DNA of 64,000 nucleotides. It comes from Asaia platycodi JCM 25414 (GTDB lineage Bacteria; Pseudomonadota; Alphaproteobacteria; Acetobacterales; Acetobacteraceae). A program made the position numbers and the translations under genes. Below are positions 40,873 to 49,203 of this stretch, in pieces. The number at the start of each line of letters is the position of its first letter. Positions within the stretch are counted from its first letter, which is position 1. The notes under the pieces are model-generated. The model had not been told where the DNA came from. It saw nothing but the letters and a program-made list of their open reading frames with translations, and did no database searches. The stretch is taken from positions 1 to 64,000 of the forward strand of contig NZ_BAKW01000001.1 of the NCBI RefSeq assembly GCF_000614545.1. Reading direction: 5' to 3'.

Positions 40873-40879
40873 GGCGGGA

Positions 40880-41293
40880 ATGCTGCCGATAAACAGACGG
40901 GCCATGGTGATTGGGGCGCTGGCTGCCTCAGCACCCTGGTCTCCTTCCGTTGCTGGAGAAAAGACCATGTCGAGTGACCCTACCGACGCCCGAAAGGCCT
41001 TTGGCGATATTGCCTCTCATCTTGCCGAAATTACCGACAAGGTGCTGTTCGGTGATGTGTGGCAGAATACGGCCCTTTCGCCGCGTGATCGCAGCCTCAC
41101 CACCATCACCTGCCTGATCGCCGGATATCGGCATAACGAACTCGCCTTTCACATTCGAAAAGGGCTCGCGAACGGCCTCAGGAAAGAGGAGATCGTCGAA
41201 GCGATTACCCAGATCGCTTTTTATGCAGGCTGGCCGCCTGCCATGACGGCGCTGCCGATCGTGAAGAAAATATTCGAGGAAGAAAGCCTCTGA
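40880..41293 (+). CDS. Exported carboxymuconolactone decarboxylase family protein
   Basis: Small AhpD/CMD-fold protein of 137 residues. Residues 1-30 look like a Tat-type signal (NRRAMVIGALAASAP, ending VAGE), which would place it in the periplasm beside the exported cupin. The CMD core reads TALSPRDRSLTTITCLIAGY, RHNELAFHIRKGLANGL, KEEIVEAITQIAFYAGWPPA. Only one cysteine lies in the core, so it lacks the CxxC peroxidase pair of AhpD. ATG at 40967 is an alternative start without signal. It ends the gene series that started with the PQQ dehydrogenase. Confidence 0.87.
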   Translation: MLPINRRAMVIGALAASAPWSPSVAGEKTMSSDPTDARKAFGDIASHLAEITDKVLFGDVWQNTALSPRDRSLTTITCLIAGYRHNELAFHIRKGLANGLRKEEIVEAITQIAFYAGWPPAMTALPIVKKIFEEESL

Positions 41294-41626
41294 GTTGCGC
41301 CGACGGGCGCTGACGACGTAGCTGGCCATGCGCCGGAAGACGGTCGATCAAAATCTGTTATCGAGAAGCGGTGATCGCATTCCGGCATAAATTCCGCCAA
41401 TTCGGAAAGGATCTATGCGAAATTGCAAGGGTTGGCGCCATCATCAGACTGGTGCCCGGCCTGTAAGGCGCTCTCGCTCGTGATCTCTCGACACTACCTG
41501 ATGGAGGCGCGTGAGAGTTGCTTTCGGGTTGTAAACGTTTCAGATCTCTGAGACCAGTTTTTAATCTTCCTGCCATGGCAGGGGCGGGCTGTTCAGGTTC
41601 TGCCCGAGTGTGACGACGAGACGCGT
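41294..41626. other. Intergenic region upstream of sdaA
   Basis: About 330 bases, no gene seen. It includes a perfect 14-bp palindrome (CCTGCCATGGCAGG, 41569-41582) about 45 bases before the sdaA start and a T-run just before it, so it might be a regulatory site for serine catabolism. Confidence 0.35.
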
Positions 41627-42997
41627 ATGATCAGCCTGTTCGATCTTTTCAAAATCGGTATCGGTCCGTCATCATCGCATACGGTGGGGCCGATGCGCGC
41701 GGCGCAGCGTTTCATGACGTCGCTCACCGATTTCGACAGCATCATGCGTCTTCGCGTCACGCTTTACGGGTCTCTGGCATGGACGGCGCAGGGTCATGCC
41801 ACGGACAAGGCGGTCATTCTCGGCCTGTGCGGAGAATTGCCGCAGAGTATCGACCCGGATGCGGCTGACGGGATCGTGGCGCAGGTCGAAGCGAACAGAC
41901 ATATCGTTTTCGACGGGAAAGTACTGCCCTTCGACCCGGTTCACGATCTGGTTCTCGACAAGCAGAGTGTGCCTCCCGTTCATCCCAACACACTGCAATT
42001 CGAGGCGTTGAACGCAGAAGGCGAGCCATTGGAGGTGGCGCGTTTCTGCTCGGTGGGCGGTGGCTTCATCGTGCCTGAGAAAGCGACCGAGACGGCAGGC
42101 TATGCCCAGCCCAGCGTGCCTTATCCATTCACCAGTGGCGCCGAATTGCTGCATCAGGCCAGATTGCACGATCTGAGTATTGCGGCGCTTGTCATGGAAA
42201 ATGAATGCGCCCTTCGCCCCAGAGACGAGATCGTCGCCTATCTGGATGAGATCATCGCCGTGATGATGGCCTGCATCGCGCGCGGGATGGAACAAAGCGG
42301 CATCCTGCCGGGGCGTTTGAAAGTACGCCGCAGGGCGCAGGCCCTGCATGAGAAACTCAGGGAGAGAGAGCGCGCGAATACACGCTCTGCTCATGGCATC
42401 ATGGACTGGATCAGCCTTTTCGCCATCGCGGTGAATGAGGAAAATGCCGCCGGTGGCCGCGTGGTGACGGCTCCTACCAATGGTGCCGCCGGAATCATTC
42501 CCTCGGTCTTGCGCTATTATCGCGATTATTGTCCGCCTTTGCCGCCAGCCACAGCGCAGCAAGGCATGCGCGATTTTCTGCTTACCGCTGGCGCCATTGG
42601 GGGGCTCTTCAAGCTTAATGCCTCGATTTCCGGGGCCGAAGTGGGCTGTCAGGGCGAGGTGGGCGTCGCCTCTTCGATGGCCGCAGCAGGGTTGGCAGCG
42701 GCTCTGGGCGGCACGCCGGAGCAGATCGAGGACGCTGCCGAGATCGGCATGGAGCATCATCTGGGCATGACCTGCGATCCGGTGGCGGGGCTGGTGCAGA
42801 TTCCCTGCATCGAGCGCAATGCTTTCGGGGCTGTGAAAGCGATCAATGCCGCATCGCTCGCCCTGAATGGCGATGGTGCCCATATGGTCTCGCTCGATCA
42901 GGTCATTCGGACCATGGCCGAGACGGGGCGCGACATGAACCATCGCTACAAGGAGACGTCTCTGGGTGGCCTTGCTGTCAATCTGCCAGAGTGCTGA
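41627..42997 (+). CDS. sdaA: L-serine ammonia-lyase (iron-sulfur type)
   Basis: Deaminates L-serine to pyruvate and ammonia using a [4Fe-4S] cluster. Both domains are in one 456-residue chain: the beta domain starts [21 protein letters not shown], and the alpha domain contains [38 protein letters not shown] and [20 protein letters not shown], which hold cluster cysteines. The frame is intact. The upstream spacer has a palindrome. It stands alone, convergent on budC. Confidence 0.96.
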   Translation: MISLFDLFKIGIGPSSSHTVGPMRAAQRFMTSLTDFDSIMRLRVTLYGSLAWTAQGHATDKAVILGLCGELPQSIDPDAADGIVAQVEANRHIVFDGKVLPFDPVHDLVLDKQSVPPVHPNTLQFEALNAEGEPLEVARFCSVGGGFIVPEKATETAGYAQPSVPYPFTSGAELLHQARLHDLSIAALVMENECALRPRDEIVAYLDEIIAVMMACIARGMEQSGILPGRLKVRRRAQALHEKLRERERANTRSAHGIMDWISLFAIAVNEENAAGGRVVTAPTNGAAGIIPSVLRYYRDYCPPLPPATAQQGMRDFLLTAGAIGGLFKLNASISGAEVGCQGEVGVASSMAAAGLAAALGGTPEQIEDAAEIGMEHHLGMTCDPVAGLVQIPCIERNAFGAVKAINAASLALNGDGAHMVSLDQVIRTMAETGRDMNHRYKETSLGGLAVNLPEC

Positions 42998-43051
42998 GCA
43001 ACGCGCTGACCGGAATGTTGAAAAGTCCATTGCGCGGCATTTGGTAAAAGA

Positions 43052-43830
43052 TCAGCGATAGACGACGCCGCCATCGGTCAGGATGGCCTGACCGGTGATG
43101 TAGTCCGAATCGGGTCCTGACAGGAAAGCGACGAGCGCTGCCACGTCATCGGGCGTCTGGGCACGGCCGAGCGCGATACCCTCAACGAATTTCTTGTAGG
43201 TCTCGCCCTTTTTCGAGCCGGTCACCTCGGCAAAGCGCTCATCGATTTCGACCCACATATCCGTGCCCACAATGCCGGGGCAGTAGGCATTCACGGTAAT
43301 GCCCGCGCTTGCATATTCCTTGGCAGCAGCTGGGTGAGCGCGCGCACAGCGAATTTCGTGGCTGAATAGACGCCGAGCATCGCAAACCCGTCATGACCTG
43401 CAATGGAAGAGGCGTTGATGATCTTGCCCTTCTGCTTGCGCGCCTTGAATTTGGCAGCAGCGGCCTGAATCCCCCAGAGCACACTCTGGATATTGATACG
43501 CAGAATGCGTTCGACCTCCTCGGGCATGACATCGGCAATCGGGTTGACCTGCGCGATACCCGCATTGTTGATCATGACATCGAAGCCGCCCAGTTCGGCC
43601 TCGGCATGATCGATCGCGGCATAGACGGCATCGCGGTCGCTCACATCGGCGGCAAAGACGCTGGCCTTGCGACCGAGCGCTTCGATTTCGTTCTTCACGC
43701 TGTGCAGCTTGTCCGTCTTGAGATCGACAAGGGCGATATCAGCGCCGTCTTTCGCCAGACGGTGTGCGATGCCGCGACCGATTCCCTGTGCCGCGCCAGT
43801 AACGAGAATGACTTTTCCGCTGAGTGACAT
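43052..43830 (-). CDS. budC: Acetoin/diacetyl reductase, SDR family (frameshift)
   Basis: NAD(H)-dependent reductase interconverting diacetyl, acetoin and 2,3-butanediol. The cofactor motif is [17 protein letters not shown], with LVDLKTDKL after strand 2; NNAG, NASSIAG (catalytic Ser) and YSATK (YxxxK) follow. The frame breaks near 43328 where one G is lost; [20 protein letters not shown] restores it. The substrate-loop region [14 protein letters not shown] and ending [18 protein letters not shown] are typical of the acetoin reductase subfamily. Rejoined length about 260 residues. Confidence 0.93.
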
Positions 43831-43979
43831 GATCGCTCTTTCCTGAAGAGAGCCGGCACCTTTTCTTTTAGAGGTGCTGCGGTTCTGATGCGTGATCAGT
43901 AAACGTCGCAGTAAAGAGCCGGATCTATCGGATGATCGTTTTGTGATAAGAGCGATATACTATGTCGAAAGGCAGGATT

Positions 43980-44426
43980 TTACCCGGCTTTCTTCCAGCC
44001 GCGTTCCTGCTGTTGCCAATAGGCGAGGCTGTGCCCTGCCTGTTTCACAGTTGTCCAGAATGTGCGGGCGCGTGAGACGGCCTGCGGATCATTGCCATCG
44101 AACAGGGTAAAGACGCGGTCGAACTCTTCCAGCCCCTGCTCGACACCACCATCGAGCAGGAATAAAAAACGGGCTCCATTGGGTACGTCGTCGCCCTTCG
44201 TCAGCCAGATGGGCTGACGAGGGCCATGCCCCATGGTCTGGCTGCCATGAGGAAGCCAGAGCGGGGTTTTTGCCTTCCAGAGCGCCTCGTCGAGCTGCTT
44301 GACCTGCGCGGCGTCGCGGCAGCGAATGACGGCGCGCTGCCCCGCATCGAGCGTACGGCCCAGAAGTGCGGGCAGGGCGTCTTCCAGCGTGGTGCGCGTC
44401 AGGTGATAGAAGCCGATTTCGCTCAT
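43980..44426 (-). CDS. holC: DNA polymerase III subunit chi
   Basis: Clamp-loader accessory subunit linking SSB to the replicase. The 148-residue protein starts MSEIGFYHLTRTTLEDALP, with AVIRCRDAAQVKQLDEALW and a NGARFLFLLDGGVEQGLEEF region, characteristic of alphaproteobacterial HolC. Its start overlaps the pepA stop by one base (TGATG), the usual pepA-holC order. The frame is open farther upstream, but that lies inside pepA. Confidence 0.9.
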   Translation of the reverse strand: MSEIGFYHLTRTTLEDALPALLGRTLDAGQRAVIRCRDAAQVKQLDEALWKAKTPLWLPHGSQTMGHGPRQPIWLTKGDDVPNGARFLFLLDGGVEQGLEEFDRVFTLFDGNDPQAVSRARTFWTTVKQAGHSLAYWQQQERGWKKAG

Positions 44427-45922
44427 CAGGCGCGGGTGTTTTCCGGCTCGTGATGACGCACTAGGGCGTCGAGCAGTCGTACGCCGAACCCGGTCGCGCC
44501 CTTCGGGCATTGCGGTGAGGCATCCGAGCGCCAGGCAACGCCTGCGATATCGAGATGGGCCCAGGGTGTGTCGCCCACGAAACGCGCCAGAAACTGCGCC
44601 GCCGTGATTGAGCTGCCGGGACGGCCCGTGATATTCTTCATATCGGCAATGTCCGAACGGAGTTGACGGTCATAAGCCTTGCCCATGGGCATGCGCCAGA
44701 CCGCTTCGCCCGTCTGCTCGCCGGCTTCGAAAAGCGCAGCGGCAAGAACATCGTCATTGCTGAAAAGGCCCGCGCGTACATGACCGAGGCTTACCACGAT
44801 CGCGCCTGTCAGCGTCGCCAGATCGACCATCAAACGGGGCTGGAAACGCTCCTTGGCATAAGCCAGCACATCCGCCAGAACGAGACGTCCCTCCGCATCG
44901 GTGTTCAGCACCTCGATGGTCTTGCCTGCATAGCTGCGCACCACGTCGCCGGGGCGCTGGGCATTGCCAGAGAGCATGTTCTCGACGAGGCCGACCACGC
45001 CGATGACATGGGTTTTCGCCTTGCGACGAGCCACGGCTTCCATCGCACCGACAACGGCAGCGGCACCGCCCATATCGGTTTTCATTTCATCCATGCCAGC
45101 AGCAGGCTTGATGGAGATGCCGCCGGAGTCGAATGTCACGCCCTTGCCGATAAAGGCGAGAGGCGCCTCTTCCGAACCGCGATAGCGCATGATCGCCACG
45201 CGGGCTTCCTGATCGCTGCCCTGCGCCACGCCGAGCAATGCGCCAAAGCCCAGCTCTGTCAACTTGACGGCATCGAGAATTTCGACCTCGACACCCAGAT
45301 CGCGCAGTCCCTCGATGCGACGCGCAAATTCGGGCGGAGTCAGTACGTTGGGCGGCTCGCTGACCAGATCGCGTGCCCGGAACACGCCCTGCGCCACGGC
45401 GCGCAGATCTTCCCACGCCGATCGCACAGCGTCCGGGTTCTCGACCCCGAGATGCAGGCGTTGAAGCTGGGGCGCGTTTTCCGGTTCGTCTGTGTGATAC
45501 AGGTCGAAGCTATAGCGACCGAGGGCCGCCCCATAAGCCGCATGCGCGGCGAACTCGGCACAACGTCCGGCAAAGGCGAGATCGGCATGGGTCGTGTCAC
45601 GCACGGCCTTGGCCGCTTGTCCGCCAGCGGCTTCCATGGTCGGGATGTCCAGCTCGTCAGCCGGGCCACAGCCGATCAGGACAATCCGCGCGAAGGCAGC
45701 ACAGGGGGCCAGCAGCACACAGCTCTGGTCGCGCTGGCCCTTGAAGCGCGAAATGGCGGCGGCGCGGCGCAGCGCCCCGCCTGTCGCCGCGTCAAGATGA
45801 GCAAACGGGCCGTTGGCGACATCGAAATCCGGTCCGGTCAGCAGGACGAGGGTCTGCTCCGATTCCGGCGCTCCCTTGCCTTGCAGGAGGGGAAACGGTG
45901 CCTGGATCTGGATGTCGAGCAT
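44426..45922 (-). CDS. pepA: Leucyl aminopeptidase
   Basis: Hexameric M17 aminopeptidase with two catalytic metals that removes N-terminal residues from peptides. The 498-residue chain contains LAFIGKGVTFDSGGISIKPA, MKTDMGGAAAVVGAMEAVAR and the signature NTDAEGRLVLADVL. The C-terminus reads WRSDASPQCPKGATGFGVRL. The ATG at 45922 has GGAAAG upstream. The frame is intact. Coupled to holC downstream. Confidence 0.96.
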   Translation of the reverse strand: MLDIQIQAPFPLLQGKGAPESEQTLVLLTGPDFDVANGPFAHLDAATGGALRRAAAISRFKGQRDQSCVLLAPCAAFARIVLIGCGPADELDIPTMEAAGGQAAKAVRDTTHADLAFAGRCAEFAAHAAYGAALGRYSFDLYHTDEPENAPQLQRLHLGVENPDAVRSAWEDLRAVAQGVFRARDLVSEPPNVLTPPEFARRIEGLRDLGVEVEILDAVKLTELGFGALLGVAQGSDQEARVAIMRYRGSEEAPLAFIGKGVTFDSGGISIKPAAGMDEMKTDMGGAAAVVGAMEAVARRKAKTHVIGVVGLVENMLSGNAQRPGDVVRSYAGKTIEVLNTDAEGRLVLADVLAYAKERFQPRLMVDLATLTGAIVVSLGHVRAGLFSNDDVLAAALFEAGEQTGEAVWRMPMGKAYDRQLRSDIADMKNITGRPGSSITAAQFLARFVGDTPWAHLDIAGVAWRSDASPQCPKGATGFGVRLLDALVRHHEPENTRA

Positions 45923-46108
45923 GATCTTTCCGGTCAATTCTATGAATGTGCGACACTATCGTCATCGTGTCGGAAGATGGCAAGGCGGGGCAGAATTAAT
46001 AACGACGAATGATCGTTCATTTAATTCAAACCACTATGAACGTTGATTAGTGCTAGGAAGTATGGCCTAGTCGCGCCTCGTTCCCCAAGAAGCGCATCAA
46101 GCTCCGAC

Positions 46109-46894
46109 ATGTCACTGCTTGCCGATCTGAATTGGCTGTTCGTTCTCTCTGGTCTCGGAGTCGGATTTCTGGTCGGCATGACCGGCGTTGGTGGCGGGTC
46201 GCTGATGACCCCTCTGCTGATCCTTTTGTTCAAGGTGCACCCTCAGGCTGCTGTCGGTACGGACCTGCTCTATGCCGCCATCACCAAATCGGTCGGTACG
46301 CTGGTGCATGGTCATCGCGGTGCTGTTGAATGGCGTGTGGTGCTGCGTATGCTGACAGGCAGTCTGCCCGCCACTCTGATCGCACTTTTGTTCCTGCACT
46401 GGTACGGCAGCCCGTCGCATGACACGACCAGACTGGTCTCTACCGCACTCGGTGTTGCCCTTCTGATCACCGCGCCCAGCGTTTTTTTCCGTAAAGAACT
46501 GCAAGCTTGGTCTCACCGCCATGCCGGAGAGCTTTCTCCCCGTGTCGCCGCCATTCTGACCGTCGTTCTGGGCGCCGTTCTGGGCGTAATGGTGACGCTC
46601 TCTTCCGTAGGTGCAGGCGCGATCGGTATGACCGTCCTGATCCTGCTCTATCCCTCGCTTAGCACAGCGCGTCTGGTCGGCTCGGATATTGCCCATGCCG
46701 TTCCGCTGACGCTGATTGCAGGTATGGGGCACTGGTATCTTGGTGCGGTGAAGATTCCGATGCTGGTTTCGCTGCTTTGCGGCTCCATCCCCGGCATCAT
46801 TCTCGGTAGTCTGTGCGTCGGTCAGGTCAATGAGCGCGTACAGCGTACGGTTCTGGCCGCTGTGTTGTTCATCGTTGGCTGGCGTCTGGTCTGA
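46109..46894 (+). CDS. TauE/SafE-family membrane transporter
   Basis: Inner-membrane protein of 261 residues and about eight helices, of the sulfite exporter TauE/SafE family. The two family repeats are visible (FLVGMTGVGGGSLMTPLLIL, VVLGAVLGVMVTLSSVGAGA). It may export sulfite or a sulfonate/organosulfur compound; the substrate cannot be told from sequence. The ATG at 46109 starts the hydrophobic core; the upstream frame begins at a TTG and adds a non-conserved leader. Convergent with moaE, with a hairpin-rich repeat between them. Confidence 0.88.
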   Translation: MSLLADLNWLFVLSGLGVGFLVGMTGVGGGSLMTPLLILLFKVHPQAAVGTDLLYAAITKSVGTLVHGHRGAVEWRVVLRMLTGSLPATLIALLFLHWYGSPSHDTTRLVSTALGVALLITAPSVFFRKELQAWSHRHAGELSPRVAAILTVVLGAVLGVMVTLSSVGAGAIGMTVLILLYPSLSTARLVGSDIAHAVPLTLIAGMGHWYLGAVKIPMLVSLLCGSIPGIILGSLCVGQVNERVQRTVLAAVLFIVGWRLV

Positions 46895-46897
46895 AAG

Positions 46898-47005
46898 TGC
46901 TGCGGGGCGCTGCCCCGCTCCCCGGAAAGGGGCTTACCCCTTTCATCCCGGCAAAGGGTTTCCAAAGGGCGACGGCCTTTTGCGGGGTTTGGGGCGGAGC
47001 CCCTG
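46898..47005. repeat. Hairpin-rich intergenic element with four stem-loops
   Basis: Between convergent TauE and moaE genes. Stems: GCGGGGC-gct-GCCCCGC (46902-46918), GAAAGGGG-ctta-CCCCTTTC (46925-46944), AAAGG...CCTTT (about 46964-46980) and GGGGC-gga-GCCCC (46991-47003). The composition resembles the repeat found after many genes in Acetobacteraceae. It is well placed as a bidirectional terminator or mRNA-end stabiliser. Only this copy was seen in the window. Confidence 0.6.
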
Positions 47006-47012
47006 CACGCCC

Positions 47013-47447
47013 TCAGGAGTCTTCGGCTACTTCATGGCAGGCGATCCATTCCGAATGCCCATCGGCATAGCGTTCGCGTTTCCAGATCGGTACGCGCCGC
47101 TTGATTTCGTCGATGACAAAGCGGCAGGCGGTAAAGGCGGCGTCGCGATGCGGAGCTGACACGCCGATCCATACCGCCATCTCGCCGATGGCGAGCGTGC
47201 CTATGCGATGAATGCAGGAGGCGGCGAGAATATCGAAGCGATCTTCTGCCTCTGCGAGCACGGCAAGGGCTTCGGCTTCGGCGAGGGGGGGATAGGCCTG
47301 GTAATCGAGGCCGAGCACCGCCTGCCCGTCGCTGTGGTTGCGCACCCAGCCTTCGAAACTGCAATAGCCGCCCGCTTCATCACGACGCAGGGTCGTAGCG
47401 AAACCGGTCGGGTCGATCGACGCTTCTGTCAGAAGGAAAGCGCTCAT
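47013..47447 (-). CDS. moaE: Molybdopterin synthase catalytic subunit MoaE
   Basis: Large subunit of molybdopterin synthase, which inserts two sulfurs into cyclic pyranopterin monophosphate. 144 residues starting MSAFLLTEASIDPTGFAT; conserved parts are GGYCSFEGWVRNHSDG, HRIGTLAIGEMAVWIGVSAPHR and KRRVPIWKRE, the last carrying the catalytic lysines. Start overlaps moaD by ATGA, making a translationally coupled pair. The frame extends upstream into moaD sequence and is not used. Confidence 0.95.
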   Translation of the reverse strand: MSAFLLTEASIDPTGFATTLRRDEAGGYCSFEGWVRNHSDGQAVLGLDYQAYPPLAEAEALAVLAEAEDRFDILAASCIHRIGTLAIGEMAVWIGVSAPHRDAAFTACRFVIDEIKRRVPIWKRERYADGHSEWIACHEVAEDS

Positions 47448-47686
47448 CCGCCAGATACCGGAGGGATGAATACGACATGATCGCCCTCTGCGGGGCGACG
47501 GTCCCAATGGGTAAAGGCAGCGTTGACGGCGACGCGCAGGCGGGATGCGGGCAGGGTGAAGCCGTGGCGCGTTGTCAGTTCCTGATAAAGCGCGGCAAGG
47601 CTGGCTGCTGTCGTATCGATTTCCTCCTGCACGCAACCAGCTTCGTCACGCAGAAGGGCGAAATATTCGAGGGTCAGGCGCGGCAT
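47444..47686 (-). CDS. moaD: Molybdopterin synthase sulfur carrier subunit MoaD
   Basis: Ubiquitin-like sulfur carrier of 80 residues; the thiocarboxylated C-terminal Gly-Gly donates sulfur. It starts MPRLTLEYFALLRDEAG and ends DHVVFIPPVSGG, with the expected diglycine. It overlaps moaE by four bases and follows moaC by one base. Confidence 0.95.
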   Translation of the reverse strand: MPRLTLEYFALLRDEAGCVQEEIDTTAASLAALYQELTTRHGFTLPASRLRVAVNAAFTHWDRRPAEGDHVVFIPPVSGG

Positions 47687-47687
47687 G

Positions 47688-48164
47688 TCAGGGCGCGCCG
47701 AAATCGCGTTTGCCGCCCGTCTTGCCCATCAGGCGTACGTCCTGAATGACCATGTCATGGCTGAGCGCCTTGCACATGTCATAAAGCGTGAGGGCCGCCA
47801 CGGTAGCGCCGGTCAGGGCTTCCATCTCGACACCGGTTTTGCCTTCGCATTTGACGCGGCAATCGATGAGCGCGTCGCATCCTTCAATGGCAATCTCGAC
47901 CTTGCAGCCGGTGAGAGACAATGGATGGCAGAGCGGAATGAGCTGTGCGGTGGCCTTGGTGCCCATGATGCCCGCGAGTTGCGCCACGGTCAGCACGGCG
48001 CCCTTGCTGGTCATGTAGCCCGAATCGGCCAGTGTTTTGGCAACTTCGGGTGGGAAACGGAGCGTGGCTCGGGCATGGGCTTCGCGACGGGTGACATTTT
48101 TATCGCCGATCTCGACCATATGGGGGCGTTGTCCGGTTTCATCCACATGGGTCAGCGACACCAT
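47688..48164 (-). CDS. moaC: Cyclic pyranopterin monophosphate synthase MoaC
   Basis: Works with MoaA to convert GTP into cyclic pyranopterin monophosphate. 158 residues; family landmarks are LTHVDETGQRPHMVEIGDK, AGIMGTKATAQLIPLCHPL, GVEMEALTGATVAALTLYDM and IQDVRLMGKTGGKRD. The ATG at 48164 begins right at the conserved SLTHVDE start, though the frame is open far upstream inside moaA. Part of the moeA-moaA-moaC-moaD-moaE series. Confidence 0.96.
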   Translation of the reverse strand: MVSLTHVDETGQRPHMVEIGDKNVTRREAHARATLRFPPEVAKTLADSGYMTSKGAVLTVAQLAGIMGTKATAQLIPLCHPLSLTGCKVEIAIEGCDALIDCRVKCEGKTGVEMEALTGATVAALTLYDMCKALSHDMVIQDVRLMGKTGGKRDFGAP

Positions 48165-48165
48165 T

Positions 48166-49203
48166 TCAGCCTCCGATATAATACATTTCGATCCGCTCGC
48201 CCGAGGCGGGCTGGGGATCGGGATTGCGTATTTCACTATAACGATCTGCGCGGCCTCGCCAGATGCGACGGAGCTGCGTTTCGAGCGCGGCGTCATCGGA
48301 ATCAGCGAGCGCTGGGCGCAGATCGGTGCCGGTTTTGGCGAAAAGGCAGGTATAAATCTGCCCCTCTGAAGACAGGCGCGCACGCGAGCAGTCGCCGCAG
48401 AACGGGGCCGTGACCGAGGAAATGAAACCGATCTCGCCACCACCATCGGCAAAGCGGTAACGCTGTGCGACCTCGCCACGATAGAGGGGGGCAAGCGGTT
48501 CGAGCGGATAGATGGCGTTGATGCGTTCCAAAAGCACGGCAGAAGGCACGACAGCACTTTCGGACCAGTGATTGCGTGTGCCGACATCCATATATTCGAT
48601 GAAGCGAAGGGTAATGCCTGTGTGGCGAAAACGGCTCACGAGAGGCAGGATATCCTGCTCGTTGAAGCCACGCTGCACAACAGTGTTGATCTTGATCCCG
48701 CCGGGAAAGCCGCGTGAGGCAGCGTTGTCGATGGCGGTCAGCACCGTGCCGAGTTCGTCGCGACCACCGCTCATGCGGCTGAAAACAGTGGGGTCGAGAC
48801 TGTCGAGACTGATCGTCAGGCGAGAAAGACCTGCGTGGTAGAGCGACTCCAGATGGCGGTCGAGCAGCACACCATTAGTGGTCAGCGCCACATCGTCGAT
48901 GCCCGGCAGCGAGGCGAGCCGCGTCACGAGCGTATCGAGGCGGGGCCGCAACAAGGGCTCGCCGCCTGTCAGGCGCAGCTTGCTGACGCCAAGTCGCGCC
49001 GAAATGCGGGCGATACGCTCGATTGTCGTGAAGTCGAGGCGCTGCGCCGGTTCGAGAAAGGCGAAATCGTCGTGAAACACCGATAGCGGCATGCAATAGG
49101 GGCAGCGAAAATTGCATCGATCCATGACCGAAATGCGCAGATCATGCCAGGGCCGCGCCAGCAGATCTTTCGGCCGTTGAGGCGCAGTATCGTCACCATT
49201 CAT
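48166..49203 (-). CDS. moaA: GTP 3',8-cyclase MoaA (radical SAM)
   Basis: First enzyme of molybdenum cofactor synthesis. The N-terminal cluster motif is SVMDRCNFRCPYCMP, and LRLTGGEPLLR follows. The second, C-terminal cluster cysteines are in SSVTAPFCGDCSRARLSSEG and CLFAKTG. It ends MYYIGG, with an Ile rather than two bare glycines at the usual GG tail. The start at 49203 (MNGDDTAPQRP) overlaps the moeA stop by 11 bases; the frame is open farther up but inside moeA. Confidence 0.95.
   Translation of the reverse strand: MNGDDTAPQRPKDLLARPWHDLRISVMDRCNFRCPYCMPLSVFHDDFAFLEPAQRLDFTTIERIARISARLGVSKLRLTGGEPLLRPRLDTLVTRLASLPGIDDVALTTNGVLLDRHLESLYHAGLSRLTISLDSLDPTVFSRMSGGRDELGTVLTAIDNAASRGFPGGIKINTVVQRGFNEQDILPLVSRFRHTGITLRFIEYMDVGTRNHWSESAVVPSAVLLERINAIYPLEPLAPLYRGEVAQRYRFADGGGEIGFISSVTAPFCGDCSRARLSSEGQIYTCLFAKTGTDLRPALADSDDAALETQLRRIWRGRADRYSEIRNPDPQPASGERIEMYYIGG

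Noticed and set aside
41520..41560. Stretch resembling a 16S rRNA segment (TTTCGGGTTGTAAACG)
   Set aside because: Only about 16 bases match from memory; flanking sequence is unrelated, so it is taken as chance.
41672..43030. 452-codon minus-strand frame over sdaA
   Set aside because: Antisense shadow of an intact, well-recognised serine dehydratase; rich in His/Arg/Gln as such shadows are.
44663..46012. 449-codon plus-strand frame over pepA
   Set aside because: Antisense shadow of intact pepA.
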